NCBI RefSeq assembly: GCF_024380015.1
Contig: NZ_CP101509.1
Location: 372,001-436,000, forward strand
DNA: 64,000 bases
Source: Photobacterium atrarenae
Lineage (GTDB): Bacteria > Pseudomonadota > Gammaproteobacteria > Enterobacterales > Vibrionaceae
Direction of reading: 5' to 3'
Each line of letters starts with the position of its first letter. The first letter of the stretch is position 1. The translations under genes and the position numbers were made by a program. This document shows, in pieces, positions 45,675-53,781 of this stretch. The notes below the pieces were generated by a model, which saw only the letters and a list, made by a program, of their open reading frames with translations, made no database searches and was not told the origin of the DNA.

Positions 45675-46505
45675 ATGGCAAAAAGTATCGAGAATCAGTC
45701 AATCCGCCATGATCCGTCCATGGAGCCCATGACGCATCTGGATTTGAACGAACAAACGCCGATCCGGGCAATCGCCAAACAAGTCGTTGAGCGGGCGGAA
45801 GTCGAGCTTCATCACCACCCCTGGGGACAGATGGTGTTCTCTGATACCGGCGTCGTGCAGGTCAAAACTCCGCAGGCTGCGTACCTGGTGCCACCGCAAC
45901 ACGCGGTCTGGATCCCACCCGGAATCGCCCATGCCGCTTCCCTGCTCGAGCGGGCGCAGATCTTTTCCGTCTATATGCTGCGGACTAATCGCTACTTTCA
46001 CGATGCCGTATGGCAAAACAGCTGGGGAGAATGCCACTGTTTTCAGGTGAGTGTATTGCTCCATGAACTGGTGCGGCGCATCGCCACCCAAACCGTCCAT
46101 GACCTTGGCGAGGATAACTACACCGCCATTTGTACCCTCATCAGCACAGAAGTCATCCAGGCCGAGTCGGTACCCGTCGGACTGCCCATGCCCGCAGATA
46201 AACGCCTGCGCCACTTATGTGACTTGTTCCTCCAGGCACCGTTGCAAAGTACGACGCTCCCGGTGTTAGCAACCCAGGTCGGGGCAAGTGAGAGCACTAT
46301 TGCCCGGCTGTTCAAACAGGAACTACAAATGACGTTCAGCCAGTGGCGGCAACAAGCTCTGTTGACCAGTGCAATCGGCATGGCAGCGAAAAAAATGGCC
46401 ATCAGCACCATCGCCCAAGAACTGGGTTATTCAACCCACAGCGCTTTTGCGGCCATGGTCACCTCACTGGTCGGCAAACCGCCGAAGGCATTTCTCTATC
46501 GGTGA
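45675..46505 (+). CDS. AraC family transcriptional regulator
   Basis: About 276 residues: an N-terminal cupin-type sensing domain (ELHHHPWGQMVFSDTGVVQV, VPPQHAVWIPPGIAHAA) and a C-terminal double-HTH DNA-binding domain (LPVLATQVGASESTIARLFK, then ISTIAQELGYSTHSAFAAMV). This is the short AraC type often found beside efflux pumps. GTG at 45660 and ATG at 45675 and 45720 are possible starts; 45675 was chosen, but no RBS is strong. It is divergent from the DHA2 pump, which it probably controls. A MITE-like repeat begins three bases behind its stop codon. Confidence 0.88.
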   Translation: MAKSIENQSIRHDPSMEPMTHLDLNEQTPIRAIAKQVVERAEVELHHHPWGQMVFSDTGVVQVKTPQAAYLVPPQHAVWIPPGIAHAASLLERAQIFSVYMLRTNRYFHDAVWQNSWGECHCFQVSVLLHELVRRIATQTVHDLGEDNYTAICTLISTEVIQAESVPVGLPMPADKRLRHLCDLFLQAPLQSTTLPVLATQVGASESTIARLFKQELQMTFSQWRQQALLTSAIGMAAKKMAISTIAQELGYSTHSAFAAMVTSLVGKPPKAFLYR

Positions 46506-46507
46506 TA

Positions 46508-46665
46508 ATACCAATCGTAGTCAGTAACTGGTCATCCTAGCTTGTTAAAACGCTCGATAACTACGTTAGAATTTTTGATTGTAGAATCACTACTTATCTA
46601 AAAATTCTGCCTTGTTCTCAAGCATTTTTCCGACGCTATTTCTGATCACTGACTGTGATTGGTAT
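46508..46665. mobile_element. MITE-like palindromic element
   Basis: A 158-bp non-coding element with terminal inverted repeats: ATACCAATC at 46508 and GATTGGTAT ending at 46665. The symmetry continues inward (AGTCAGT near the left end, ACTGACT near the right). A second inner dyad, AGAATTTTT and AAAAATTCT, lies in the middle. It encodes nothing. Elements with ATACCAATC ends are scattered through Vibrionaceae genomes as far as I recall, but I cannot run a search. It sits immediately behind the AraC gene and may supply its transcript end. Confidence 0.75.
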
Positions 46666-47100
46666 AAGAACGGCGCACTGGAAGAAAATCGAAAAAAATA
46701 TGTACAACTGAGAAAAAACGTGTATAGTTCCCGCTCCTGAGATTGATTCACACCATCCCTCAGTTCAGAAAACCTCAGAACCACTTCTCTGCGTACGTTT
46801 TTCGATGTGTCTACACAAAGCATCTTCGGCATTCAGTTGACCGGGGCTTGGCGATTTTCACCGCCGTGCTTTCTGACCATTGAACTTCAAGGCCGCTTTC
46901 GGCCATTGACATCCTAAGCGTTTTAACCAGTGAGTTACCCGTTCATCGGCCTGATCCGGCAGACCATTTAGTCTTACCGATCATCCGTGGGTCCTGAGTG
47001 TTCACCGAATCGAATTTCATTCATCGTGCTTTGGCAATCGCTTTGCGGCCAGGCATCACTGAATGACTTCACCATTTGATTATTGATTAGGAGTACAACA
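46666..47100 (+). other. Long non-coding region, possible structured leader
   Basis: 435 bp without a supportable gene, ending in a strong Shine-Dalgarno AGGAG (47089-47093) before a very short reading frame at 47101. It contains a hairpin with GGCCG (46891-46895) and CGGCC (46900-46904) and several GC-rich segments in an otherwise AT-rich setting, so it may be a structured 5' leader of the trmY transcript. I could not match it to any known riboswitch class; in particular no FMN-type core is seen. Confidence 0.4.
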
Positions 47101-47384
47101 ATGTCCCGAACCACAGGCCGTCAACGATTTTGGTTTCACAGTCGTCATCAAAACAGTCATCAAACAAGGAAAAGATCAGATTGAATATTTGCTTTCATTT
47201 ATTGCAAAACAAAACATCGTGGAAAGCGGTGATCCACCAGCTCAACAGCGATATTTTAGCCAGACATGTGTTACACCACGGCGGCGTTTCCAGCCTGGAT
47301 TTGAATTTCAGTTACTGCGAACAAACCGCCACCGGAAAAATATTGGACAAAAGCACCCTCATCGGTCACTTTTCAGTGCGATAA
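47101..47384 (+). pseudogene. Short leader ORF or decayed small gene before trmY
   Basis: An ATG at 47101 with a perfectly spaced AGGAG starts a frame of only 27 codons (stop at 47182-47184). Directly overlapping it, the +1 frame from 47105 reads like protein (DFGFTVVIKTVIKQGKDQIE). From about 47215 the third frame does (KAVIHQLNSDILARHVLHHG, to a stop at 47384). Two single-base changes would join these into one protein of about 95 residues. Either this is a small gene broken by two frameshifts, or the 27-codon frame is a leader peptide. I do not recognise the product. Confidence 0.3.
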
Positions 47385-47514
47385 CGCGTATACTCCGCCA
47401 CAAATATCCTGTCATCCTGCCGTACCTCGGCTCCCCAGTGTCATCTGACCCGTTAAGATGCCGCTTCCCAGAACGAAGACGCAGGATCGCAACAAAAAAC
47501 AAAGGTAAAAAGTC

Positions 47515-48111
47515 ATGCGCACGTTTGTATTACGAGCCCGCTCTGCCCCAACTGACAGTGAAAAACTGATGGCTGAAGTCGGCGGCAGTTGCCACACTGA
47601 AATTCTGGCCCATTGCACCATGAATGCCCTGTTTATGGCCCAGTCTCATCGTGAGGATACAACCATCCACTTAGTCTTGGAGAGCACCCAGGACTATAGC
47701 CGGACCGTGACGATTAACGCCAATGAGATGACCCAGGTTGGTGGATTTCACGAAGCCGCCCTGCTTGAAATCGTTCGCCAGGCGCTCGTGGCATCGGCTG
47801 GCATGACCAAAGAGCAGATGCGTCACGTTCAGCCCGGCGTCACGGTGCGTACCATCAGCTTTGAAGCACTGCTGAAAGAGCTGACCCAAACGCATTCTGT
47901 CTACATGATGGATAAAAAGGGCGATTCCATTCGAGACATCACCCTGGCAGATAACCCATGCTTTATTCTGACCGACCATATCCCGATGCCGAAAAAAACC
48001 ATGAATTCTTTAAAACGCCTCGGGGTAGAGAAAATCAGCCTGGGGCCGAAAATGCTGTTCGCTTCTCAGTGCATCACACTGATCCATAATGAGTTAGATC
48101 ACCAGATGTAA
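47515..48111 (+). CDS. trmY: TrmY-like SPOUT methyltransferase (UPF0217)
   Basis: A 198-residue SPOUT-class SAM-dependent methyltransferase. It matches the UPF0217/TrmY family along its length: MRTFVLRARSAPTD start, HLVLESTQDYSRTV, FHEAALLEIV, the knot segments FILTDHIPMPKKT and LGPKMLFASQCITLIHNELD. In archaea TrmY methylates N1 of pseudouridine 54 in tRNA. Bacterial homologues exist in Vibrionaceae, but their target is not established, since bacterial tRNAs normally carry ribothymidine at 54. The gene lies behind a long non-coding stretch and a broken small reading frame. A short hairpin follows nine bases after the stop. Confidence 0.88.
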   Translation: MRTFVLRARSAPTDSEKLMAEVGGSCHTEILAHCTMNALFMAQSHREDTTIHLVLESTQDYSRTVTINANEMTQVGGFHEAALLEIVRQALVASAGMTKEQMRHVQPGVTVRTISFEALLKELTQTHSVYMMDKKGDSIRDITLADNPCFILTDHIPMPKKTMNSLKRLGVEKISLGPKMLFASQCITLIHNELDHQM

Positions 48112-48120
48112 TTGAACGCT

Positions 48121-48141
48121 GGATCTGATTTCATCAGGTCC
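48121..48141 (+). terminator. Hairpin after trmY
   Basis: GGATCTGAT (48121-48129), loop TTC, ATCAGGTCC (48133-48141) gives a 9-bp stem with one G-U pair, nine bases behind the trmY stop. No U tract follows, so it is a weak or Rho-assisted terminator at best. Confidence 0.4.
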
Positions 48142-48348
48142 GGCATCAATCAACCTGCCTGAAACATATCATAAAAAATAAATAGAATTGCTATCGATCT
48201 TAAAAGGGAATTTCAGGTACTGATGACCGGTACGATAAATTTACTTGGCGTGCGAGGGATGAATCAGAAAAAGCAGAATGTTGCAGGAGAAAACGGGTAG
48301 AGGGGTAGGAAATAAGAAGTGAAACAAAAGCGACTAAACGGCGATAAT

Positions 48349-48373
48349 GTAAATGGCACAGCGTGCCATTTAC
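48349..48373 (-). terminator. Hairpin downstream of the cold-shock gene
   Basis: GTAAATGGCAC (48349-48359), loop AGC, GTGCCATTTAC (48363-48373): a perfect 11-bp stem, 15 bases past the cold-shock gene stop on the minus strand. The bases after it on that strand (ATTATCG) are only partly T-rich. The position strongly suggests a transcript end. Confidence 0.65.
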
Positions 48374-48388
48374 ATCGAATCTTTAGCC

Positions 48389-48601
48389 TTACAGGGCTAC
48401 AACGTTCGCAGCTTGAGGACCTTTTTGGCCTTGCTCAACGTCGAAAGAAACTTTTTGGCCTTCAGCAAGGGTTTTGAAGCCTTCTGAAACAATCGCACGG
48501 AAGTGAACGAATACGTCAGCGCCGCCGTTGTCTTGAGTAATGAAACCGAAACCTTTCTCTTCGTTAAACCACTTTACCAGACCTGTTGATTTAGTAGACA
48601 T
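48389..48601 (-). CDS. Cold-shock protein (CspA family)
   Basis: A 70-residue single cold-shock domain that binds single-stranded RNA and DNA and melts RNA structure in the cytoplasm. RNP1 (KGFGFI) and RNP2 (VFVHF) are intact, and the start [15 protein letters not shown] and end GPQAANVV are standard. AGGAAA lies before the ATG. About 300 bp (48602-48898) separate it from the MarR gene with no other gene in between. Many csp genes have long regulatory 5' untranslated regions, and the AT-rich sequence at 48602-48720 is the place for one here. The CspA/C/E/G subtype cannot be set by eye. Confidence 0.95.
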   Translation of the reverse strand: MSTKSTGLVKWFNEEKGFGFITQDNGGADVFVHFRAIVSEGFKTLAEGQKVSFDVEQGQKGPQAANVVAL

Positions 48602-48898
48602 GTCGTTTTCCTAATCTATTGAATTAAAATTTGAATCGCATTCTCGCGATGCTCTTGATGCTTAAATGTGATGATGAATCTAAGGGAAACACTAAGGATA
48701 ACAACAGTTACGGAGAAATTCAGAGGGTTTACTTTGACTACTTTTCATTAATACGTCTGAGCTACAGAGCGAGATGAATCATACCTGAGTTTGGAGCAGA
48801 GTAAAGGTTTATTTTCATTTTATTTACTTGCTCCGAATAAGCTCAACCAAGGTAGATCCATGTCAAATCGAACTAAGTACATGAATAAGCCGTAAACG

Positions 48899-49336
48899 TC
48901 ACGAGAGTTCATCAAGCACAGACTGAAGTTCCGCAAGCGTATCCGAGATCTCTGCCATATGCGATTTCCCGAGCCTACCTTCCAGCACTTTTGCAAACGC
49001 TGCGTGCTGGGGACTAATTTGCTCTATAGCCGCCAGCCCCTGTGTCGTCGGTTGCAGCAGCTTGGCTTTGCGGTGCGATGGGTTTTCAGCCATCCTCAAT
49101 AGCCCGTCGTCCACCAGTTGGCTCGCAGTTCGACGCACGCTCTGGCGGGTGATCCCCATCCGGCGGGCAATCTCCGCCTGTGTCAATGGTTCATTCAGCA
49201 CTGCCCCCAACACTTGCCAGCGGGTTGCTGTTAACCCCGCCGGCGCTGCAAGTTGCTCGGCAATTTTCAGGAACTGGCCATTGAGCGCAAAAGACGATAA
49301 CGCCATAGCGCTCAATCGTGCTTGGGCATCGCTCAC
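48899..49336 (-). CDS. MarR family transcriptional regulator
   Basis: A 145-residue winged-helix regulator: LTATRWQVLGAVLNEPLTQA, recognition region IARRMGITRQSVRRTASQLV, then the wing LRMAENPSHRKAKLLQPTTQ. The start is GTG at 49336, which overlaps the stop of the DJ-1 gene as GTGA and so indicates translational coupling. A longer reading to 49420 runs antiparallel to good DJ-1 coding sequence and adds nothing. MarR proteins usually repress their own operon and release on binding small phenolic or oxidised ligands. The perfect dyad at 50021-50051 before the operon is the likely operator. Confidence 0.9.
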   Translation of the reverse strand: MSDAQARLSAMALSSFALNGQFLKIAEQLAAPAGLTATRWQVLGAVLNEPLTQAEIARRMGITRQSVRRTASQLVDDGLLRMAENPSHRKAKLLQPTTQGLAAIEQISPQHAAFAKVLEGRLGKSHMAEISDTLAELQSVLDELS

Positions 49337-49998
49337 TGCGCTTGCTCCTGTGCCTGTTCTTGATCTTGCATCAACGCGTAAAACCCGGCTGGATCCTGCT
49401 TGGCAAACAGCTGCCACCACGCATCCAGTGTGCTTTCGTCGTACAAATCCAGAATCCGGAAGATTTCTGCTGCAAAGGCAATGGGTGCCACGCCGCTGGC
49501 AGTGATCACATTGCCATCAGTGATCGCAGGTTGATCGACATAGCGGCTGCTACCCTGATAGCCCGTCATGGCCAGAAACTCTGGCGCATTACTGGTATGT
49601 GCTCGTTTATCCAGCAACCCCTGTTGCGCCAGAGCCGCCGTCGCGCCGCAAATCGCAGCAACCGGCTTCTCCGCGGCCAGAAAACGAGCTGCCATCTCTG
49701 CAAAATCCGCAATCCCACCTGTCGCGGCTGAATCCGCCCCCGGCAGAATCAACAACGCACTGGATTCAGGAACCAGCTGCGCCAGAGTGATATCCGGCAC
49801 GATCCGCACGCCGCCTTTGGTGGTGACAGGCGCCAAAGTGGCCCCCACGGTTTTCACCTCGTAGCAACCCGGTACTTTCTGAAACTCAGGCGACTGAATA
49901 TGCGCAATCGCATAACCGTATTCCCAATCCGCCATGGTGTCATACACCGCCAGATGGACCGTTTGCCTTTCCATTGTTGTTTCCGTTGTCACTGCCAT
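49333..49998 (-). CDS. DJ-1/PfpI family protein
   Basis: A 221-residue class I glutamine-amidotransferase-like protein. The nucleophile elbow is KPVAAICGATAAL with a Cys, and an acidic partner is available in MADWEYGYAIAHI near the N-terminus. This subgroup includes stress proteins, chaperones and glyoxalase- or deglycase-like enzymes, so the reaction is uncertain. The start is the ATG at 49998, with GGAGG at good spacing; the longer reading to 50109 would run through the operator. It forms a two-gene operon with the downstream MarR gene. A Gln/Glu repeat (QDQEQAQEQAQ) closes the protein. Confidence 0.88.
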   Translation of the reverse strand: MAVTTETTMERQTVHLAVYDTMADWEYGYAIAHIQSPEFQKVPGCYEVKTVGATLAPVTTKGGVRIVPDITLAQLVPESSALLILPGADSAATGGIADFAEMAARFLAAEKPVAAICGATAALAQQGLLDKRAHTSNAPEFLAMTGYQGSSRYVDQPAITDGNVITASGVAPIAFAAEIFRILDLYDESTLDAWWQLFAKQDPAGFYALMQDQEQAQEQAQ

Positions 49999-50020
49999 TA
50001 CTGCACCTCCATGATATGTA

Positions 50021-50051
50021 ACAGCATGCTTACACGTTGTAAGCATGCTGT
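50021..50051. promoter_or_regulatory. Perfect 14-bp inverted repeat, probable MarR operator
   Basis: ACAGCATGCTTACA (50021-50034), spacer CGT, TGTAAGCATGCTGT (50038-50051). The dyad begins 23 bases upstream of the DJ-1 start, where it would overlap the promoter or the transcription start of the DJ-1/MarR operon. Arm length and spacing fit a dimeric MarR protein, and the regulator is encoded in the same operon, so autorepression is the simple reading. Confidence 0.8.
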
Positions 50052-50219
50052 CAACTTGAAAGTTCGATGCAGACACTGGAGTCATACAGTGACGTAAAAA
50101 ACACAACAATCCGAATCCGTTCGTATTTTGGATAGTTGGCTCATCAGGAAAGGGAAGCTTCGCTTACAGCCGCCTGCTAGCAAAGGCTGCGATTGATCCT
50201 TTCCCAGGCATGGCGCTTC

Positions 50220-51314
50220 CTACTTGCGAACAATGTACCAATTGTTCTGAATATCATGGGCCAGCTCATTCTTGATCACCGAGCTAAACCCGGCACGCTG
50301 GAGATATTCCCTGGCTTTTTCTTCCCCCCACATCGCCCCTAAACCTTCACCGCCCTGCGCCAGCGACACCGTCATGCAGTGCATACAGGAGATGGTATAC
50401 AGGAAGGTGCCGATGGGATGATCCAGGTTGTTATGAACATGGCTCGAGCCCTTAATATCCTGCATCAGATAGGTACCATCCGGTTTTAGCGTCCGGCAGA
50501 TCCCCTTGAGCACATTCAGCGGTTTTGCCTGATCGTGCACCGCATCAAAGGTGGTCACAAAATCAAACGCATCCGGCGTAGCCACTTCATCAAAGTTACT
50601 GAGATCGCTAATGTCGAACACAATATTGCGCAAATCCTTGTCCTGCGACTCGCGTCTTGCATATTCAACCGCTTCACGGGACAGATCGATACCCAAAAAC
50701 TGACTTGCCGGATAAAGCTCAGCCAGTCGGTTCATGATCCGGCCCCGCCCGCAGCCGACATCCAGGACTTGAATACCCTCTGTCAGCCGATCGGCCAAAC
50801 CGGGCACCAGCGGCACAATATGCGTTTCGAGATTCGACAGCACCGATTGATTACTGTCTTCTGCCATCACTTCATGGAACCGGGGATACTGCGCGTAAGG
50901 CACGCCTCCGCCTTGCCTGAAACATTCAACGATATGGTCCTCAACCCCACCCAACAGCCCGATATACTGCGCAAAGACCGCGAGGTTATCGGCGCCGGCC
51001 GCGCGCGTCACCATCGCGGCATGTTCAGGGGGCAAGGTAAAGCGCGTGGTCGCCGGATCAACCTCGACCACGCCAGCGGTGGTCATCGCACCCAGCCATT
51101 CCCGCACATAACGTTCATTCAAACCGGCACGGGTCGCGATCTCCAGTGACGTCGCGGGTTGGCTGAGTTCACTCATTACATCGAACAATCCGGTCCGATG
51201 GCCAATGGACACCATCAAACATAGCGCACCATTGTTCAGCGCTCTGACGAAATCATCGCCAAACACTTCCGCTTTATTGGGGTCGAAGACAGAGCCTGTC
51301 TGGGTCGTAGCCAT
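50220..51314 (-). CDS. Class I SAM-dependent methyltransferase with N-terminal winged-helix domain
   Basis: A 364-residue protein with an N-terminal dimerisation/winged-helix domain (about 20-100: TGLFDVMSELSQPATSLEIA, LNERYVREWLGAMTTAGVVE) and a C-terminal Rossmann methyltransferase domain with motif I LDVGCGRGRIMNRLA, acidic motif II FLGIDLSREAV and a late LKPDGTYLMQDI. This layout occurs in O- and C-methyltransferases of natural-product type and in conserved proteins of unknown substrate. The start at 51314 has GAGGAGGT before it; the longer reading to 51452 is rejected. It stands alone on the minus strand. The target is not known. Confidence 0.85.
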   Translation of the reverse strand: MATTQTGSVFDPNKAEVFGDDFVRALNNGALCLMVSIGHRTGLFDVMSELSQPATSLEIATRAGLNERYVREWLGAMTTAGVVEVDPATTRFTLPPEHAAMVTRAAGADNLAVFAQYIGLLGGVEDHIVECFRQGGGVPYAQYPRFHEVMAEDSNQSVLSNLETHIVPLVPGLADRLTEGIQVLDVGCGRGRIMNRLAELYPASQFLGIDLSREAVEYARRESQDKDLRNIVFDISDLSNFDEVATPDAFDFVTTFDAVHDQAKPLNVLKGICRTLKPDGTYLMQDIKGSSHVHNNLDHPIGTFLYTISCMHCMTVSLAQGGEGLGAMWGEEKAREYLQRAGFSSVIKNELAHDIQNNWYIVRK

Positions 51315-51463
51315 GATAGGTACCTCCTCACTGCGGCCAATCCGACATATCCAAACTTTCGCTTCTATAAAGCATATACCCATGAAGCTTGGGCCAAATA
51401 TGATTTGGTTATGATGGCGAATTTCACAGTCCTCATCAGCGGATTGCAACACCTGGCGTTTTT

Positions 51464-52582
51464 TTATTTCGCGGCCTGGTAGACAGGATAATCGGTCAGC
51501 CCTTTTTCTCCGCCGCCAAACAGGGTGTCCGGATCATGCGTGGCTACCGGAAAGCCCTGCGCCAGCCGCACCGGCAAATCCGGGTTGGCGACAAACGGAC
51601 GCCCGAAGCCGATCATGTCTGCAAGCCCTGATGCAATCGCCAGCTCGGCTTTGGCAGCCTGATCCTGCTGGGTAAAATAGCGACCGGCATAGATCAGCAC
51701 GCCGTCAAACTGGGCTCGGATCGCCTGCTTGAACGTCATTGGTGTATCCGGCGCATCATCCCAGTCCACTTCGGCAATATGCAAATAGACAATCTTGTGG
51801 CGATTCAACAGTGCCGCCGCTGCCGTGTATGTGGTTTGCGGATCCGCATCAACCGTGCCGTTCAATGTGGTGAACGGTGCCAGACGTACCCCGACACGCT
51901 CGGCGCCGATGGCATTGACTAATGCGCCAACCACTTCGTCCAGAAAACGCAGCCGGTTCTCCAGGCTACCGCCGTACTCATCGGTGCGATGATTTGATTC
52001 GGAATCGATAAACTGGTTGATCAGATAACCATTGGCGGCATGCAGCTCAATACCATCAAAGCCAGCCTCGATGGCGTTCAGCGCCGACTGGCGATACTCA
52101 GCAATCACCTGCTGAATATCGGCCTTTGTCATTTCACGCGGCGCGACCACATCGACAAACCCTGGTGCGTCCGTACCGTTATCGACAAATACTTTGACGT
52201 TCTCCGCCTTCACTGCTGACGCGGAAATCGGCTGAGCGCCGCCAGTGTTATCAGGATTCGTCACCCGGCCGACATGCCAGAGCTGCACGAACATCACCCC
52301 GCCTTCACGGTGCACCGCATCGGTGACTTGACGCCAACCGGCGATCTGCGCCGGTGTATAGATCCCCGGGGTCCAGGCGTAGCCTTTACCCAACGGTGAG
52401 ATTTGAGTGCCTTCAGAGACAATCAGCCCGGCACCGGCACGCTGGGCGTAGTAAGTTGCCATCAGCTCATTAGCCACATCGCCCGGCTGACTGGCGCGCG
52501 AGCGGGTCATCGGCGGCATAACGATGCGGTTTTTCAGGGTCAGGTGACCGAGCGTGATCGGTTGAAACAGGGAGTTGCTCAT
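51464..52582 (-). CDS. Old Yellow Enzyme family NADH:flavin oxidoreductase (NemA-like)
   Basis: A 372-residue FMN-binding TIM-barrel reductase. Marks are LFQPITLGHLTLKNRIVMPP at the start, HAANGYLINQFIDSESNHRT with the substrate-binding His and Asn, DEYGGSLENRLRF, and FGRPFVANPDL near the end. NemA-type enzymes reduce activated alkenes, N-ethylmaleimide and nitro compounds with NAD(P)H. The start is the ATG at 52582. Just upstream is a 33-bp near-palindrome and then a LysR gene on the same strand, so electrophile-induced control through one or both is likely. Confidence 0.92.
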   Translation of the reverse strand: MSNSLFQPITLGHLTLKNRIVMPPMTRSRASQPGDVANELMATYYAQRAGAGLIVSEGTQISPLGKGYAWTPGIYTPAQIAGWRQVTDAVHREGGVMFVQLWHVGRVTNPDNTGGAQPISASAVKAENVKVFVDNGTDAPGFVDVVAPREMTKADIQQVIAEYRQSALNAIEAGFDGIELHAANGYLINQFIDSESNHRTDEYGGSLENRLRFLDEVVGALVNAIGAERVGVRLAPFTTLNGTVDADPQTTYTAAAALLNRHKIVYLHIAEVDWDDAPDTPMTFKQAIRAQFDGVLIYAGRYFTQQDQAAKAELAIASGLADMIGFGRPFVANPDLPVRLAQGFPVATHDPDTLFGGGEKGLTDYPVYQAAK

Positions 52583-52642
52583 TGAGTCTGTCCTCAGTCG
52601 GATTTGAGGGCATCTTAACAAGCAAGATTACGAACATTGACC

Positions 52643-52675
52643 GCAATTACCACAAATCATTTTTGTGATAATTGC
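52643..52675. promoter_or_regulatory. 33-bp near-palindrome in the promoter of the OYE gene
   Basis: GCAATTA-c-CACAAA (52643-52656) faces TTTGTG-a-TAATTGC (52662-52675) with a single mismatched pair and a 5-base centre. It starts 61 bases upstream of the OYE start and ends 18 bases from the LysR stop. It could be the binding site of that LysR protein or of a TetR-type regulator encoded elsewhere. A terminator for the LysR transcript is less likely because no U tract follows. Confidence 0.6.
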
Positions 52676-52692
52676 AATAATAGTGACTGTGA

Positions 52693-53574
52693 CTAGAGCG
52701 TCAGTCGTGGCTGGATAAAATCAATGAACGCACTGATCCGCCTCGCCACCGAGGACGACTTATAATACACCGCATTGACCGGCTCGCGGCCGGTGTTGGT
52801 GGTCTTGACCGATTCAAACAGCGGGATCAAGCGCCCCTGCTCAATATCCTTTTTCACCATGAACCCGGACAAGCAAGAGATCCCGTTCCCCGCCAGCGTC
52901 AATTGCCGCACTAACTCGCCATTGCTGACCACCAGGGTCGGCGTGATCTCCCCCACGCCCGGCAACGGCCAGGTGTTGAGAATTTTCGGTCCGGTAAACC
53001 CAATCAAGTCGTGCTGCTCCAGCTCATTCGGATGATGCAGGCAGCCACGGCGCGAGATATAGTCCGGGGATGTCACCATATACAACTCACTCTTGCCCAG
53101 CGACCGGGCATGGAGGGTGGAATCGGTCAGACGGCCAATCCGAATCGCCACATCGGTCTGTTTTTCTAGCAAATCGACGTAGCCTTCATGGGAGGTCATC
53201 ACCAGTTCAATATCCGGGTAGGCCTCGCGAAACGGTTGGATCAGCGGCACCAGCTGGTGAAACAGAAACGGGGTCGCAGCATCAACCCGCAACCGGCCTT
53301 TGGGCAACTCGCCCCGGCTGACGATATCTTCTTCCGCCTGTTGCAGCTGGCGCAATCCGGCCCGTACCGTCGAGACGAACTGACGCCCTTCGTCGGTCAG
53401 CTCAACGCGCCGGGTGGTCCGGTTGAGCAGGGAAACCCCCAATTGGGATTCAACTTTACTGACCGCACGGGAGACCCGCGCCACTTGAATATCCAGCGCC
53501 TCAGCGGCGGCTGAAAAGCCACCACTGTCGACCACAGCCAGAAAAATTTCCAGATCATCAGAGCGGGTTCGCAT
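52693..53574 (-). CDS. LysR family transcriptional regulator
   Basis: A 293-residue LysR-type regulator with its HTH in the first 60 residues (GGFSAAAEALDIQVARVSRA, VSKVESQLGVSLLNRTTRRV) and an effector-binding domain (LRVDAATPFLFHQLVPLIQP, YVDLLEKQTDVAIRIGRLTD). It is of the AaeR/DmlR-like group common in Vibrionaceae. It lies upstream of the OYE gene on the same strand, 110 bp away, so the two could share a transcript, but the dyad in between suggests separate control. Its ligand is unknown. Confidence 0.9.
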   Translation of the reverse strand: MRTRSDDLEIFLAVVDSGGFSAAAEALDIQVARVSRAVSKVESQLGVSLLNRTTRRVELTDEGRQFVSTVRAGLRQLQQAEEDIVSRGELPKGRLRVDAATPFLFHQLVPLIQPFREAYPDIELVMTSHEGYVDLLEKQTDVAIRIGRLTDSTLHARSLGKSELYMVTSPDYISRRGCLHHPNELEQHDLIGFTGPKILNTWPLPGVGEITPTLVVSNGELVRQLTLAGNGISCLSGFMVKKDIEQGRLIPLFESVKTTNTGREPVNAVYYKSSSVARRISAFIDFIQPRLTL

Positions 53575-53708
53575 CCAGGTATCCTCAAAAAATCTTTATT
53601 TCATTTTTGACAAAAAACCTAACGAATTGAAGTGATTTTTGAAATGATGACATTGTTTCAGCCAGCCAGTACTGCAAACCCTCACGGCAAATGATCAGCC
53701 AGACACAA

Positions 53709-53733
53709 AAACAGACGCAGTAAGCGTCTGTTT
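53709..53733 (-). terminator. Intrinsic terminator of the GMC/enolase/MFS/ALDH operon
   Basis: AAACAGACGC (53709-53718), loop AGTAA, GCGTCTGTTT (53724-53733). On the minus strand the stem is followed by T-rich sequence (TTTTTGTG). It lies 49 bases past the stop of the GMC oxidoreductase, the last gene of the minus-strand operon. Confidence 0.8.
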
Positions 53734-53781
53734 CAAAATGGAAAGTTAATCTATTCCACCCGGTTTACCGCCCAATCGCTT

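Noticed and set aside
46740..47100. FMN or other known riboswitch in the leader before trmY
   Set aside because: No conserved riboswitch core could be found by eye; only generic hairpins are seen.
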